From contig CAWBSM010000001.1 in assembly GCA_963791455.1 (NCBI GenBank), forward strand, positions 62,001 to 126,000: a DNA stretch of 64,000 nucleotides, written 5' to 3'. This document shows positions 44,675 through 53,520 of this stretch, piece after piece; position 1 is the stretch's first letter, and each line of letters starts with the position of its first letter. The notes beneath the pieces were generated by a model. It was not told the origin of the DNA. It saw nothing but the letters and a program-made list of their open reading frames with translations, and ran no database searches. Both the position numbers and the translations under genes were made by a program. This stretch comes from Bog-473 sp963791455. GTDB lineage: Bacteria; Actinomycetota; Acidimicrobiia; Acidimicrobiales; RAAP-2.

Positions 44675-44733
44675 GCCCCAGTATGGGATGTGCGGGGCGC
44701 CTGAGACAGTCCTTGGGCGATTTCGTACCCGAC

Positions 44734-46809
44734 CTATGGCGTGGTGAGCGCGTGCAGGTCCGTTTCGAGCGTGCCCAGCGTCGATTGCAACTGGGTGCTG
44801 TTGGTGGCGAACTCTTGGAGGAACGCGCCAAGGTGGACCGGCGGGAGGCCGTCGATGGTCTCGAGGAGCGAAAGGTCGCTGCGGACCTCGGCCAAAGCAA
44901 TCTGTGCCGTCGCGCGCGCCGGAAGCGGCACGGTAGTCCCCGAGAGGAAGGTTTGATACAGCTGCAGCGAATTGATGTACGGGTTCATCACGGTCGACAC
45001 ATTGGAGGGGGTGGGGAATCCGCCGATCGAAGCCAAGCCCGCCCGTGCCGCGGTGGTCGCCGAGTCGACGGCATCAGTCGCTGACTGGATCTGCGACGCG
45101 CTGGGAGTCGTGGCCGGGGTCTGAGGAGTACCACTGGGTTGGCCGCCAGAGGGTGGACGGTGGATGGCCGGAATAACGACCGCGGCAAGGACCAGCAAAA
45201 GGAGAATGCACAGCATGATCCCTGCCGTTTTGACGATCCGACTCACCGGCTTACGACCCTCGGTGAAGCTGGTCTGACCATCGGAAGGAAGACGGAACGC
45301 GGCGTGAATCGCGAGCGGTAGCGACTCCACTTCTGGACCTACTGCCATTGGCGGCTCCGAAAGAGCGACTGCTGCGGTCGCATCTGCGGTCTCAACCTCT
45401 GGCACTGGCGCGGTTTCGAGCGCCGCCACCCGCTGCTTTTGCGGGACCGCCGTTTCCCGCCTGGCCGCGGCCATCACTGCCGTTGCCCACGCCGCATCTT
45501 GTGCCGCTGTGCGTTCGGTCTCAGCTCGCGCGGCCCGCTCAGCCTCCCCGATATCGGCCTCTTCAGCGCGGGCCAGTTGTCTTTCCAAGCCAGCGGCCTC
45601 TTCGGCAGCGGATCGTTCTGCCTCCCAGCGCGCTGCCTCTTCGGCGGAAGCCAGTTCTGCCTCCAAGCGTTCAGCCTCGAGGTGAGCGGCGTCCAAGCGC
45701 TTCGCCTCTAAGCGCGCAGGCTGTTCATCGGCGACACGTTCTGCCTCGAGGCGCTCTGCCTCAAGGTGGGTGGCCTCCAAACGCGCGGCCTCTTCGGCTG
45801 CGGCGCGCTCTGCCTCCAGGCGCTCTGCTTCCCAACGCGCGGCCTCTTCGGCGGCCACCCGCTCGGCTTCCAAGCGCTCTGCTTCCCAACGCGCGGCCTC
45901 TTCGGCTGCGGCGCGCTCGGCTTCCAGGCGCTCTGCTTCCCAACGCGCGGCCTCTTCGGCGGCGGCGCGCTCGGCTTCCAGGCGCTCTGCTTCCCAACGC
46001 GCGGCCTCTTCGGCGGCGGCCCGCTCCGCCTCCAGGCGCTCTGCTTCCCAACGCGCGGCCTCTTCGGCGGCGGCCCGCTCCGCCTCCAGGCGCTCTGCTT
46101 CCCAACGCGCGGCCTCTTCGGCGGCGGCCCGCTCCGCCTCCAGGCGCTCTGCTTCCCAACGCGCGGCCTCTTCGGCGGCGACCCGCTCGGCTTCCAGGCG
46201 CTCCGCCTCCAGACGGGCGGCCTCTTCGGCGGCGACCCGCTCGGCTTCCAAGCGCTCCGCCTCCAGGCGCTCCGTCTCAAGGCGAGCGGCCTCTTCGGCG
46301 GCGGCCCGCTCGGCCTCCAAGCGCTCGGCTTCCAGGCGCTCCGCCTCCAGGCGCTCCGCCTCCAAGCGCTCTGCCTCCAATCGCGCGGCCTCGAAGCGCG
46401 CCGCCCGTTCAGCGGCCAAACGCTCTGCCTCCTGGCGCTGTGCCTCCAAGAGCTCCGCCTCCAAGCGCTCGGCCTCCAGACGAGCGGCCTCCTCGGCAGC
46501 GGCTTGCTCTGCAGCCGCAGCCGCAGCGGCTGCTGCTTCTTCTGCCAACGACTCACGCCACACGTTCTGCTCGATGCGCTCGAGCGCAGCGTCGGCGTGG
46601 GAGGACGCGTCAGGCTCGGAATCCTCTGTAAACAAGGCTGCTTCCCAGTCGAAATCTGAGTCGTCGGCCTCGAGCTCGTCGAGATCGTCGTCCAGCTGGG
46701 CCTCCGCTGCCTCGAGCTCGTCCTCATCCTCGTCGGGCAGGAACTCGTCCCAGGGCAGATCGACCTCGTCCTCGTCAACCCCCGATTCGTCGAAAAGGTC
46801 GGTGGTCAT
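44734..46809 (-). CDS. Membrane protein with long Ala/Glu/Arg single-helix repeat region
   Basis: This 691-residue protein has three parts. The N-terminal 100 residues are very acidic (Asp/Glu-rich). Residues about 105-400 are a repetitive Ala/Glu/Arg segment (EAERLEAERAAAEEAARW, 18-residue units, several nearly identical), predicted to be one long straight helix. After a less regular stretch there is one TM helix (about 536-556: a run of Leu/Val/Ile) and an extracytoplasmic C-terminal domain of about 125 residues. The cytosolic part precedes the TM, so the helix points into the cell. No enzyme domain is seen; a scaffolding or spacer role is inferred. Confidence 0.8.
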   Translation of the reverse strand: MTTDLFDESGVDEDEVDLPWDEFLPDEDEDELEAAEAQLDDDLDELEADDSDFDWEAALFTEDSEPDASSHADAALERIEQNVWRESLAEEAAAAAAAAAEQAAAEEAARLEAERLEAELLEAQRQEAERLAAERAARFEAARLEAERLEAERLEAERLEAERLEAERAAAEEAARLETERLEAERLEAERVAAEEAARLEAERLEAERVAAEEAARWEAERLEAERAAAEEAARWEAERLEAERAAAEEAARWEAERLEAERAAAEEAARWEAERLEAERAAAEEAARWEAERLEAERAAAEEAARWEAERLEAERVAAEEAARWEAERLEAERAAAEEAARLEATHLEAERLEAERVADEQPARLEAKRLDAAHLEAERLEAELASAEEAARWEAERSAAEEAAGLERQLARAEEADIGEAERAARAETERTAAQDAAWATAVMAAARRETAVPQKQRVAALETAPVPEVETADATAAVALSEPPMAVGPEVESLPLAIHAAFRLPSDGQTSFTEGRKPVSRIVKTAGIMLCILLLLVLAAVVIPAIHRPPSGGQPSGTPQTPATTPSASQIQSATDAVDSATTAARAGLASIGGFPTPSNVSTVMNPYINSLQLYQTFLSGTTVPLPARATAQIALAEVRSDLSLLETIDGLPPVHLGAFLQEFATNSTQLQSTLGTLETDLHALTTP
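45842..46213 (-). repeat. 54-bp tandem repeats encoding 18-residue helix units
   Basis: About seven copies of a 54-bp unit (for example starting near 45950, 46004, 46058 and 46112) encode EAERAAAEEAARWEAERL. Three central copies are almost identical at DNA level, which points to recent slippage or recombination. More divergent copies without Trp continue to about 46500. Confidence 0.75.
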
Positions 46810-46980
46810 GACGCAGTGAAGACCAGGTCGGCGGGGCCACAGCGGCCGCGCCGTGGGGCACGGGCGAGTTGATGGCGCAGGCGCCAGCCGGCGCAGGGCT
46901 CACCGGCCTCCGGGCCGAACGTTGGATCCACGCTGACCTATCGGTCGGGAGTAGGAAGAAATTGAGTGCTTCTCCCGAAG

Positions 46981-47065
46981 CGGAGGAGGTGGGATTTGAA
47001 CCCACGGTTGGTTGCCCAACACACGATTTCCAGTCGTGCCGATTCGGCCGCTCTCGCACTCCTCC
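46981..47065 (-). tRNA. tRNA-Ser (GGA anticodon)
   Basis: The minus strand again gives a class II tRNA with the same acceptor (GGAGGAG/CTCCTCC) and T-arm as the tRNA-Ser at 43829. Its anticodon stem CACGA/TCGTG encloses CTGGAAA, so the anticodon is GGA (UCU/UCC codons). A TAGCCT -10 box at 47088-47083 lies about 17 nt upstream of the 5' end. CCA is not encoded. Confidence 0.93.
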
Positions 47066-47487
47066 GGAACTGCAGCCTGGTCAGGCTAACGGGAGTGGCG
47101 GCCCTGGACGGGCCGACAGGTGGGTCAACCCCGGGACGACCGCAAATACAGCGGTGTCACCTAGATGTCACGTAACCGTTACCGTCCGTTCACCGATCGG
47201 GTAACTCCTTGCAAATTGAGCCTGCGTAGTTCGAGAGGGTCACCCGAGAGGGCTTCGTGGCAGCGCCGAGACGGCGGGGACCTGCGGCCTGGGCCGACCA
47301 CGGAGGCCAGGTCGTAGAGGGGGATTCCCGAGGTGATGGACGGAGCGAATGCCGCGCGCACCGCGGCCGAAGGCGGACTCGCGGTCCCCTCCGACGCACC
47401 GAAGGCCGTGCTGAGCTCTGCGTGGGCGCCCTGACCGCGTCGGAAACTCGCCGGGGGCGAGCCGCTAGCCTGGACGCTCGCGCCGTG
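47066..47487. other. Intergenic stretch of about 420 nt without a supported gene
   Basis: Short open frames here lack family features and partly run antisense to the SRP RNA, so I call no gene. It holds the tRNA-Ser promoter, TGTCAC direct repeats 11 bp apart (47155-47171), the palindrome GTAACCGTTAC (47172-47182), a GTTCACC (47188), a 6-bp dyad CTCGCC/GGCGAG (47447-47461), and the likely SRP RNA -10 box TAGCCT (47466-47471). Confidence 0.6.
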
Positions 47488-47617
47488 CCGATGCTGGGTG
47501 CGGTGGCCGGGTCCTGCGCAACGGCCGCTCGTGAATCGAGTCAGGGTCGGAAGGCAGCAGCTCTCAGCGGGTATGGCCGGGTGCCGTAGCCAACCTGGCC
47601 GCCGCACCCAGCACCGG
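47488..47617 (+). ncRNA. ffs: Signal recognition particle RNA (small bacterial type)
   Basis: The conserved SRP tip is visible as TCAGGGTCGGAAGGCAGCAG (47541-47560), including the GGAA tetraloop. The flanks pair as a long rod: TGCTGGGTGCGGTGGCC at 47492-47508 with GGCCGCCGCACCCAGCA at 47597-47613 (one mismatch), extended by CCG/CGG. It binds Ffh for membrane protein targeting. SRP RNA genes often lie just before dnaX, as here. A TAGCCT -10 box at 47466-47471 fits transcription from about 47480. Confidence 0.88.
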
Positions 47618-47654
47618 CCGGGACTGTCTGACCGCCTGGGTAGGCTCGGCCGAC

Positions 47655-49490
47655 ATGGCCGATGCCCCCTTTGTGTCCCTTTATCGCCGCTTCCGGCCGG
47701 GGCGATTCGACGAGATCAGGGGGCAGGACCACGTGGTCCGGGCTTTGCGCAGTGCCGTGCGCGACGACCGGGTGTCGCACGCCTACCTGTTCAGCGGCCC
47801 ACGCGGGACCGGGAAGACGTCCTCGGCGCGCATCCTCGCCAAGGCGCTCAACTGCGAGGCGCCCGTCGACGGGGAGCCTTGCGGCAAGTGCATCTCGTGC
47901 ATCGAGATCACCCAGGGGAGTTCGCTCAACGTGCACGAGCTCGATGCGGCCTCGAACAACGGGGTGGACGCCATGCGGGACCTGGTCGCCCACGCCGCGC
48001 TCGGCACTCCCGGGCGCTGGAAGGTCTACATCGTCGACGAAGTCCACATGCTCTCGACCGCGGCGGCGAACGCATTGCTGAAGACGCTCGAAGAACCGCC
48101 GAGCCACGTCGTCTTCGTGCTCGCCACGACGGACCCGCAGAAGGTGCCGCCGACGATCCGCTCTCGGACGCAGCACCTCGAGTTCCGACTCCTTGGCGCG
48201 CAGACCCTGCACGGCCTGCTCGAATCGGTGAACGCCGAGGCCGGTCTCCATCTCGATGACGTAGCGCTCGAGGCGGCCGTTCGGCGCGGTCGGGGCTCGG
48301 CCCGCGACGCACTCTCGGTTCTGGACCAGGTCGTGGCGTCGGGTTCCGCCGACGCCGCCCGGCCCGAGCTGGCCCAGGTGCTCGATGCCCTGGCCGACGG
48401 CGACGTGGGCCAGGTCCTGGTCGCCCTCAGCGCGCTGCTGGCCGGCGGATGGGGTCCTCAACAGCTGGCGACCGAAATGGTCGACGACTTGCGCCAGGTC
48501 TTCCTCGCCGCGCTGGCTCCAGAGCTGAGTGCGGTGGCGGGACCTTCGCTCGAGCGATTCGCGGCGCTGGCCGAGACCATGGGTCTGCCCCGCGTGGTGC
48601 GCAGCATGGAGCTCTTGGGCAATGCCCTGGTCGACATGCGTGAGGCTCCCGATGCACAGGTCGTCCTCGAGATTTCCGTCGTGCGCGCCGTGCGACCCGA
48701 CCTCGACTCGGGGATGGAGGCCCTCTCGGAGCGCGTGAGCGTCCTCGAGCGCTCACTGTCGGGGGCCGCCGCCTTCCCGCGTCCGGGCGCCTCCCCGGAA
48801 CGATCCGCCCCCCCGTCAAGAGGCGAGGACGCCGCGCCGACTCCGCCTCCGTCACCGCCACCGCCGGCGGAGCGTCCAGCTGCAGAGGTGGGACGGCGCC
48901 CTTCGATCGGAGCCCTTCGGCGCAGCCAACAGGCCGCCGAGACCTCCCCAGCGACCTCTGCGGCCGGGTCTGCTCCGGTGGACGCGGCCAGCGACACCCC
49001 GGCTCCGGAAGCAGTCCCCGCGCCCGCCGCCGGGACCGAAGCGCCTCCGAGTCGCACCGTCGATCGCGACTCCTTGACCGAGGCCTGGGGCGACGGCATC
49101 TTGCGATCCCTGCCGGCGCGAGCCAAGGCCCTCTATAGCGCCGGGCGTTTCGTCAGCGTGGACACACAGGGTGCCCATTTCGCGCTCCCCAATGCTGCGC
49201 ACCGTGAACGGTGCGCGGAGCTCGCCCCCATGGTGGAAGCGGCGCTCACCGCGCACTTCGGCATCCCCGTCACCTTGGCGCTCGACGTCGACGACGGCGC
49301 ACCGCCGGCGAGCGTCGGGGAGCCCGCCGTGGCGCGGCCGGGCGGCGGTCCGGGGGACGTGAGCGACGTCGAAGAGGTCGATCCGGCCGATTTCGCCACC
49401 GACGACCACGACGATGCCTCCGATCACGCCTCGGCCGCCGAGGCACGACTGATGCAGGCCTTCCCTGGCGCCAGCGAGGTCACCGGCTAG
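47655..49490 (+). CDS. dnaX: DNA polymerase III subunit gamma/tau
   Basis: This 611-residue clamp-loader ATPase has Walker A GPRGTGKT (residues 48-55), a zinc site with Cys67, Cys76, Cys79 and Cys82, Walker B/DExx VYIVDEVHML, sensor motif LATTDPQKVPPTIRSR, and a Pro/Ala-rich C-terminal tail as in tau-type proteins. It loads the sliding clamp at the replication fork. A TAGGCT box lies 8 nt before ATG 47655, so the mRNA is nearly leaderless. recR follows after 3 nt; the ybaB gene usually found between them is absent. Confidence 0.95.
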   Translation: MADAPFVSLYRRFRPGRFDEIRGQDHVVRALRSAVRDDRVSHAYLFSGPRGTGKTSSARILAKALNCEAPVDGEPCGKCISCIEITQGSSLNVHELDAASNNGVDAMRDLVAHAALGTPGRWKVYIVDEVHMLSTAAANALLKTLEEPPSHVVFVLATTDPQKVPPTIRSRTQHLEFRLLGAQTLHGLLESVNAEAGLHLDDVALEAAVRRGRGSARDALSVLDQVVASGSADAARPELAQVLDALADGDVGQVLVALSALLAGGWGPQQLATEMVDDLRQVFLAALAPELSAVAGPSLERFAALAETMGLPRVVRSMELLGNALVDMREAPDAQVVLEISVVRAVRPDLDSGMEALSERVSVLERSLSGAAAFPRPGASPERSAPPSRGEDAAPTPPPSPPPPAERPAAEVGRRPSIGALRRSQQAAETSPATSAAGSAPVDAASDTPAPEAVPAPAAGTEAPPSRTVDRDSLTEAWGDGILRSLPARAKALYSAGRFVSVDTQGAHFALPNAAHRERCAELAPMVEAALTAHFGIPVTLALDVDDGAPPASVGEPAVARPGGGPGDVSDVEEVDPADFATDDHDDASDHASAAEARLMQAFPGASEVTG

Positions 49491-49493
49491 GCG

Positions 49494-50093
49494 ATGTACA
49501 CCGGACCCCTTCGCTCCCTCATCGACGAGCTCGGACGTCTGCCCGGCATCGGGCCGAAGTCTGCTCAGCGCATCGCCTTTCACATCTTGAAGGTGCCGGG
49601 CGAGGACGCCCGGCGGCTCGCCGACGCCGTCGTGGCCGTCAAGGAGCGCACGACACTGTGCGCGATCTGTTTCAACGTGGCCGAGTCCGGCGCGCTCTGC
49701 GACGTCTGCGGCGATGACCGTCGCGACCCCGAGGTGCTCTGCGTCGTCGAGGACCCCCGCGACATCGTCGCCGTGGAGCGCACCGGCTTCAAGGGCCGCT
49801 ACCACGTGCTCGGAGGCGCGCTGAGCCCGCTCGATGGCATCGGGCGCGAGCAGCTGCGCCTGGGCGAGCTCCTCGATCGCCTGCACGACGGGGCGGTCCG
49901 TGAGGTCATCGTCTGCACGAATCCGACGCTCGAGGGCGAGGCCACGGCCATGCTGGTGGCCCGCGAGCTGGCGCCACTGGGCGTCGTCGTCTCCCGGTTG
50001 GCCAGCGGCCTGCCGGTGGGCGGCGACCTCGAGTACGCCGACGAGCTCACCCTCGGCCGCGCGCTCGAAGGGCGCCGCCCGCTCGAGGTCTGA
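49494..50093 (+). CDS. recR: Recombination protein RecR
   Basis: This 199-residue protein has a helix-hairpin-helix (LPGIGPKSAQRIA), a C4 zinc finger (Cys56, Cys59, Cys69, Cys72), and a Toprim domain (VLCVVEDPRDIVAVERTG and TNPTLEGEATA). It acts with RecF/RecO in loading RecA at gaps. It starts 3 nt after dnaX, so the two are one operon. Length is standard for the family. Confidence 0.95.
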   Translation: MYTGPLRSLIDELGRLPGIGPKSAQRIAFHILKVPGEDARRLADAVVAVKERTTLCAICFNVAESGALCDVCGDDRRDPEVLCVVEDPRDIVAVERTGFKGRYHVLGGALSPLDGIGREQLRLGELLDRLHDGAVREVIVCTNPTLEGEATAMLVARELAPLGVVVSRLASGLPVGGDLEYADELTLGRALEGRRPLEV

Positions 50094-50138
50094 TTCCGTC
50101 GCACGAGCACCGGGGCCGTGTCCCCGCCGGCTGTCTTC

Positions 50139-50144
50139 TACAAT
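50139..50144 (+). promoter_or_regulatory. Leaderless -10 box for asd
   Basis: TACAAT (50139-50144), one base from the TATAAT consensus, ends 6 nt before ATG 50151. No ribosome site lies between them, so the mRNA should begin at the start codon. Confidence 0.65.
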
Positions 50145-50150
50145 TGCTCG

Positions 50151-51176
50151 ATGCGGATCGCCATCGTCGGCGCGACAGGGCAGGTGGGCGTCGTGCTGCG
50201 CGGCATCCTGGCCGAGCGCAACTTCCCGGTCGACTCGATGCGCTACCTCGCCTCCGCGCGCTCGGCCGGCTCAACGTTGCCCTGGGGCACCACCGACGTC
50301 GTCGTGGAGGACGCGGAGAACGCCGATCTGTCGGACATCGACCTGGCGCTCTGCTCGGCCCCGGCCTCCGTGTCACTCCAGCTCTCACCCCGGCTGGCCG
50401 CGGCCGGCGCGACCGTCATCGACAACTCCTCGGCCTGGCGCATGGACCCCGACGTCCCGCTGGTGGTCCCCGAGGCCAACGCCGAAGCGCTGCGTTCGAT
50501 CCCCAAGGGCATCGTGGCCAACCCCAACTGCACCACGATGGTCGCCATCCCGGTCCTCAAGCCCCTGCACGACGAGGCGAGCCTCCGGCGGCTGGTCGTG
50601 TCGACCTATCAGGCGGTGTCGGGCGGCGGCGTGGATGCCGTGCGGGAGCTGGCCGAGCAGCTCGAAAAGACGGCCGACCGGGCGCAGAGCCTCACCTTCG
50701 ACGGTGCGGCGGTCGATTACCCACCCCGCAGCGTCTATCCCGTCCCCATCGCCCACAACCTCATCCCGCTGCAGTTCGAGATCATCGACGACGGCACGCT
50801 CGAAACGGACGAGGAACAGAAGTACCGCAACGAGGCCCGCAAGATCCTCAGCATCCCGGACCTCGCGGTGACCACCACGTGCGTGCGCGTGCCGGTGTTC
50901 ACGGGGCACTCGGCCGCCATCGTGTGCGAGTTCGAACGTCCCCTCACCCCCGAACGGGCCAGCGAGGTGCTGCGCACCGCGCCGGGCGTTGAGCTCGTGG
51001 AGATCCCGACGCCGCTTCTGGCGGCCGGCCGCGACGTTTCCTATGTCGGCCGCATCAGGCGGGCCGAGGGTGCACCGAACGCCCTGGCCCTCTTCCTCTC
51101 GGGAGACAACCTGCGCAAGGGCGCCGCGCTCAATGTGGTGCAGATCGCCGAGGAGCTGCTGGCCCGGGGCCGCTGA
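50151..51176 (+). CDS. asd: Aspartate-semialdehyde dehydrogenase
   Basis: This 341-residue enzyme has the NADP loop IVGATGQVG at the N-terminus, SSAWRMDPDVPLVVPE, and the active-site Cys127 in NPNCTTMV. It reduces aspartyl phosphate to the semialdehyde for lysine, threonine, methionine and diaminopimelate synthesis. ATG 50151 is preferred to GTG 50118 because TACAAT lies 6 nt upstream and the conserved N-terminus begins there. No lysC gene is adjacent, although asd is often beside it. Confidence 0.94.
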   Translation: MRIAIVGATGQVGVVLRGILAERNFPVDSMRYLASARSAGSTLPWGTTDVVVEDAENADLSDIDLALCSAPASVSLQLSPRLAAAGATVIDNSSAWRMDPDVPLVVPEANAEALRSIPKGIVANPNCTTMVAIPVLKPLHDEASLRRLVVSTYQAVSGGGVDAVRELAEQLEKTADRAQSLTFDGAAVDYPPRSVYPVPIAHNLIPLQFEIIDDGTLETDEEQKYRNEARKILSIPDLAVTTTCVRVPVFTGHSAAIVCEFERPLTPERASEVLRTAPGVELVEIPTPLLAAGRDVSYVGRIRRAEGAPNALALFLSGDNLRKGAALNVVQIAEELLARGR

Positions 51177-51201
51177 GGCACCCGCTGCCGAGTCCGGCGG
51201 A

Positions 51202-51960
51202 TCAGTCGGGGCCGGATGACACCGGCTCGGGACCGCCGACCACCAAGGTCGCCATGCGGCGGGCCAGGTTGACCGCGTGGTCGCCGAAGCGCTCGTAGAA
51301 GCGGGCCACCATCGCCAGCTCGATCGCCACCGGGAGCGGCACGGTGCCCGCCACCAACTCTGCCGTCAGGGTCACGTGCAGGTCGTCCATCTCGTCATCG
51401 AGGTCGTCGATGAAGGAGGCGGCGGCGGCGGAGCGTTCCGCGAAGGCATCCCCGGTCGCGCGCCAGATGGTCGCGGCCACTTCGCCCATGCGTTCGACGA
51501 GGCCCCGGCTGCGGGCCGACATCTCCGCGCCGAGCCCGCGGGCGGCTCGGCGGGCGATGTGCTCGGCCAGGTCGCCGTTGCGCTCCATGTCGGGGAGCAT
51601 GCGCAGGATCGCCACGTACTCGCGGCGCTCTTCCGCCGTTGTCTCGCCGTGGACGAGCTGTTCCTGGACGGTCGCCGAGATCTGCCCGATCAATTTGTCG
51701 ACGACCTCGTCCCGCTTGACGAGCTCCTTCGCCGCATCGCGGTCGCCGGCCAACAAGGCGTGGGTCGCGCCCGCGATGGCCTCGCCGACCAGTGCGAAGA
51801 CCTGGGAGAAGAGACGGTCGACCTCATCGGGCTCGGGCATGGTGCGAGGCCACAGCGGCTGCTCCATGGCCAGGGGCCTGCTCTGTGCGGGGTGCTCCTC
51901 GTCCGCCAGCTCCCGCTGTTCGGGATCGCTTCTCGTGCTGCCACCGAGCTTGAACGGCAT
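51202..51960 (-). CDS. phoU: PhoU family phosphate regulator
   Basis: This 252-residue protein has a 45-residue N-terminal extension and then the two three-helix PhoU repeats (LFSQVFALVGEAIAGATHA in the first; MARFYERFGDHAVNLARR-type helix near the end, here VARFYERFGDHAVNLARRMA). Such E/DxxxD helices bind metal. It links PstSCAB to the PhoR/PhoP two-component system. The pst operon lies about 23 kb away, so it acts from a separate site. ATG 51960 follows a TAGCGT box by 7 nt. Confidence 0.9.
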   Translation of the reverse strand: MPFKLGGSTRSDPEQRELADEEHPAQSRPLAMEQPLWPRTMPEPDEVDRLFSQVFALVGEAIAGATHALLAGDRDAAKELVKRDEVVDKLIGQISATVQEQLVHGETTAEERREYVAILRMLPDMERNGDLAEHIARRAARGLGAEMSARSRGLVERMGEVAATIWRATGDAFAERSAAAASFIDDLDDEMDDLHVTLTAELVAGTVPLPVAIELAMVARFYERFGDHAVNLARRMATLVVGGPEPVSSGPD

Positions 51961-51967
51961 CCGAGTC

Positions 51968-52056
51968 ACGCTACCGGCTTCGCTCCAGCCTGACGACCCC
52001 CAGGTTCTTGCCGCTCGGAGGTGGTCCCCGAAGTTGACACACCCCATCGTTACATT
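51968..52056. promoter_or_regulatory. Divergent leaderless promoters of phoU and rmuC
   Basis: TAGCGT (minus, 51973-51968) lies 7 nt before the phoU ATG, and TACATT (plus, 52051-52056) lies 6 nt before the rmuC ATG. No ribosome sites are seen. A TTGACA at 52034-52039 is 11 nt from TACATT, too close to be its -35. Confidence 0.55.
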
Positions 52057-52062
52057 GGCCTC

Positions 52063-53490
52063 ATGGTCCTCGGAGTGGTGCTCGGGCTGGTGGTCGGGCT
52101 GGCTGTCGGTGTGACCTGGCATCTGGTGCGCAGCACCCGTGTCGCCGCCGCCGGGCGACTGGCGGAAAGCCGGCTCGGAGATGCGCAGGCGGCCCTGGCC
52201 CAACAGACGGTGCAGCTCAAGGCTGTGGCGGACGCGGCCGCGCGGGCCGAGACAGCGCGTGCGGTGGCCGTCTCCGAGCTGGAGCTCCTGCGGAAGTCGA
52301 CGGACGAGGCGCAGGAGCGCGCCGAGCAAGACCGCGCTCGGCTGACGGGAACGTTCGCCGAGCTGTCGGCCCAGGCCCTGGCCAAGAACAACGAGCAGTT
52401 CCTGACCCTGGCCGACACCCGGTTCAAAGAAGCGCGCACGGCGGCGCAAGGAGACCTGGACCAGCGCCAACAGGCCATCTCACGCCTGCTCGATCCGCTG
52501 AGCGAGACGCTGGCCCGTTACGAGCGCGGTCTCCAGGAGATGGAGCTCGAGCGCAAAGGCGCCTACGAGGGGCTCTCTGAGAAGGTGGCCCAGTTGCATC
52601 TCGGCCACGAGCAGCTGCGCAAGGAGACCCGCAACCTGGTCACGGCGCTGCGCTCGCCCCAGACCCGCGGGCGATGGGGCGAGGTCCAGCTGCGCCGGGT
52701 CGCGGAGATGGCCGGCATGCTCCCGCACTGCGACTTCAACGAGCAGGTCTCGTCGACGAACGACGAGGGGCGGCTGCGCCCCGACATGATCGTGCACATG
52801 CCGGGCGGCGGCGAGATCGTCGTCGACGCCAAGGTGCCGCTCGACGCCTTCTTGCTGCTGCTCGACGCCGACGACGACGAGACCCGGGCGGCCTGCCAGG
52901 CCAAGCACGCGCGTCAACTGCGTACGCACGTCGACCAGCTCGCCAAGAAGGAGTACTGGAAGCAGTTCGACCGCACTCCGCAGATGGTCGTCGCCTTCAT
53001 CCCGGGCGACCAGCTGCTGGCGGCCGCCTTCGAGTCGGACCCGGCGCTGCAGGAGTACGCCATGACCAACGGCGTGCTGCTGACGACGCCGGTGACCCTG
53101 ATCGCCCTTCTGCGCACCGTGGCCCTGGGCTGGCAGCAGGAGACCCTGGCCGAGAGCGCGCGCGAGGTGAAGAAACTGGGGGCCGAGCTCTACGACCGCC
53201 TGCGCGTCATGACCGGGCACATGCAGACGCTGCAACGCAGCCTCACCACCAGCGTGGATGCCTACAACAAGGCCGTCGGCTCGTTCGAGTCCCGCGTCCT
53301 GGTCACGGCCCGACGCTTCCCCACCCTGGGCGTCGTCGGCAGCGATGGGCCACAGATCGCCGAGCTGGCACCGATCGATGCCGCGCCGCGCCATCTGCAG
53401 GCGGTCGAGATGGACGACGACGACGGAGCCGGCGAGCCGGGAGGGCAGAACATCCTCCCCCTGCCCGAGGGCGGGGCCTCAGCGCTCTGA
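52063..53490 (+). CDS. rmuC: DNA recombination protein RmuC
   Basis: This 475-residue protein has one N-terminal TM helix (LGVVLGLVVGLAVGVTWH), a coiled coil (about 30-170), and the conserved RmuC core with RGRWGEVQLRRVAEMAGM, VDAKVPLDAFLLLLD and QMVVAFIPGDQLLAAAFE. RmuC limits DNA inversions at short repeats and is nuclease-like. ATG 52063 is favoured by TACATT 6 nt upstream over GTG 52021. The gene precedes recCBD, so the region groups DNA-processing functions. Confidence 0.92.
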   Translation: MVLGVVLGLVVGLAVGVTWHLVRSTRVAAAGRLAESRLGDAQAALAQQTVQLKAVADAAARAETARAVAVSELELLRKSTDEAQERAEQDRARLTGTFAELSAQALAKNNEQFLTLADTRFKEARTAAQGDLDQRQQAISRLLDPLSETLARYERGLQEMELERKGAYEGLSEKVAQLHLGHEQLRKETRNLVTALRSPQTRGRWGEVQLRRVAEMAGMLPHCDFNEQVSSTNDEGRLRPDMIVHMPGGGEIVVDAKVPLDAFLLLLDADDDETRAACQAKHARQLRTHVDQLAKKEYWKQFDRTPQMVVAFIPGDQLLAAAFESDPALQEYAMTNGVLLTTPVTLIALLRTVALGWQQETLAESAREVKKLGAELYDRLRVMTGHMQTLQRSLTTSVDAYNKAVGSFESRVLVTARRFPTLGVVGSDGPQIAELAPIDAAPRHLQAVEMDDDDGAGEPGGQNILPLPEGGASAL

Positions 53491-53508
53491 GGTCCGAACA
53501 CCTCGACC

Positions 53509-53514
53509 TACTCT
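53509..53514 (+). promoter_or_regulatory. Leaderless -10 box for recC
   Basis: TACTCT ends 6 nt before ATG 53521. The intervening GCGGAG could also act as a weak ribosome site if transcription reads through from rmuC, 30 nt upstream. Confidence 0.5.
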
Positions 53515-53520
53515 GCGGAG

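Noticed and set aside
45348..46819. Long plus-strand open frames (about 350-430 codons) across the repeat gene
   Set aside because: They are the complement of the Ala/Glu/Arg repeats and give Ser/Arg/Pro or Leu/Cys-rich low-complexity proteins; the minus frame has a TM helix and an ordered domain.
47179..47607. Minus-strand 142-codon frame upstream of dnaX
   Set aside because: It runs antisense through the SRP RNA and has no recognisable motif.
52034..52039. TTGACA as -35 of rmuC
   Set aside because: Only 11 nt from the TACATT box, too close for a sigma70-type promoter.
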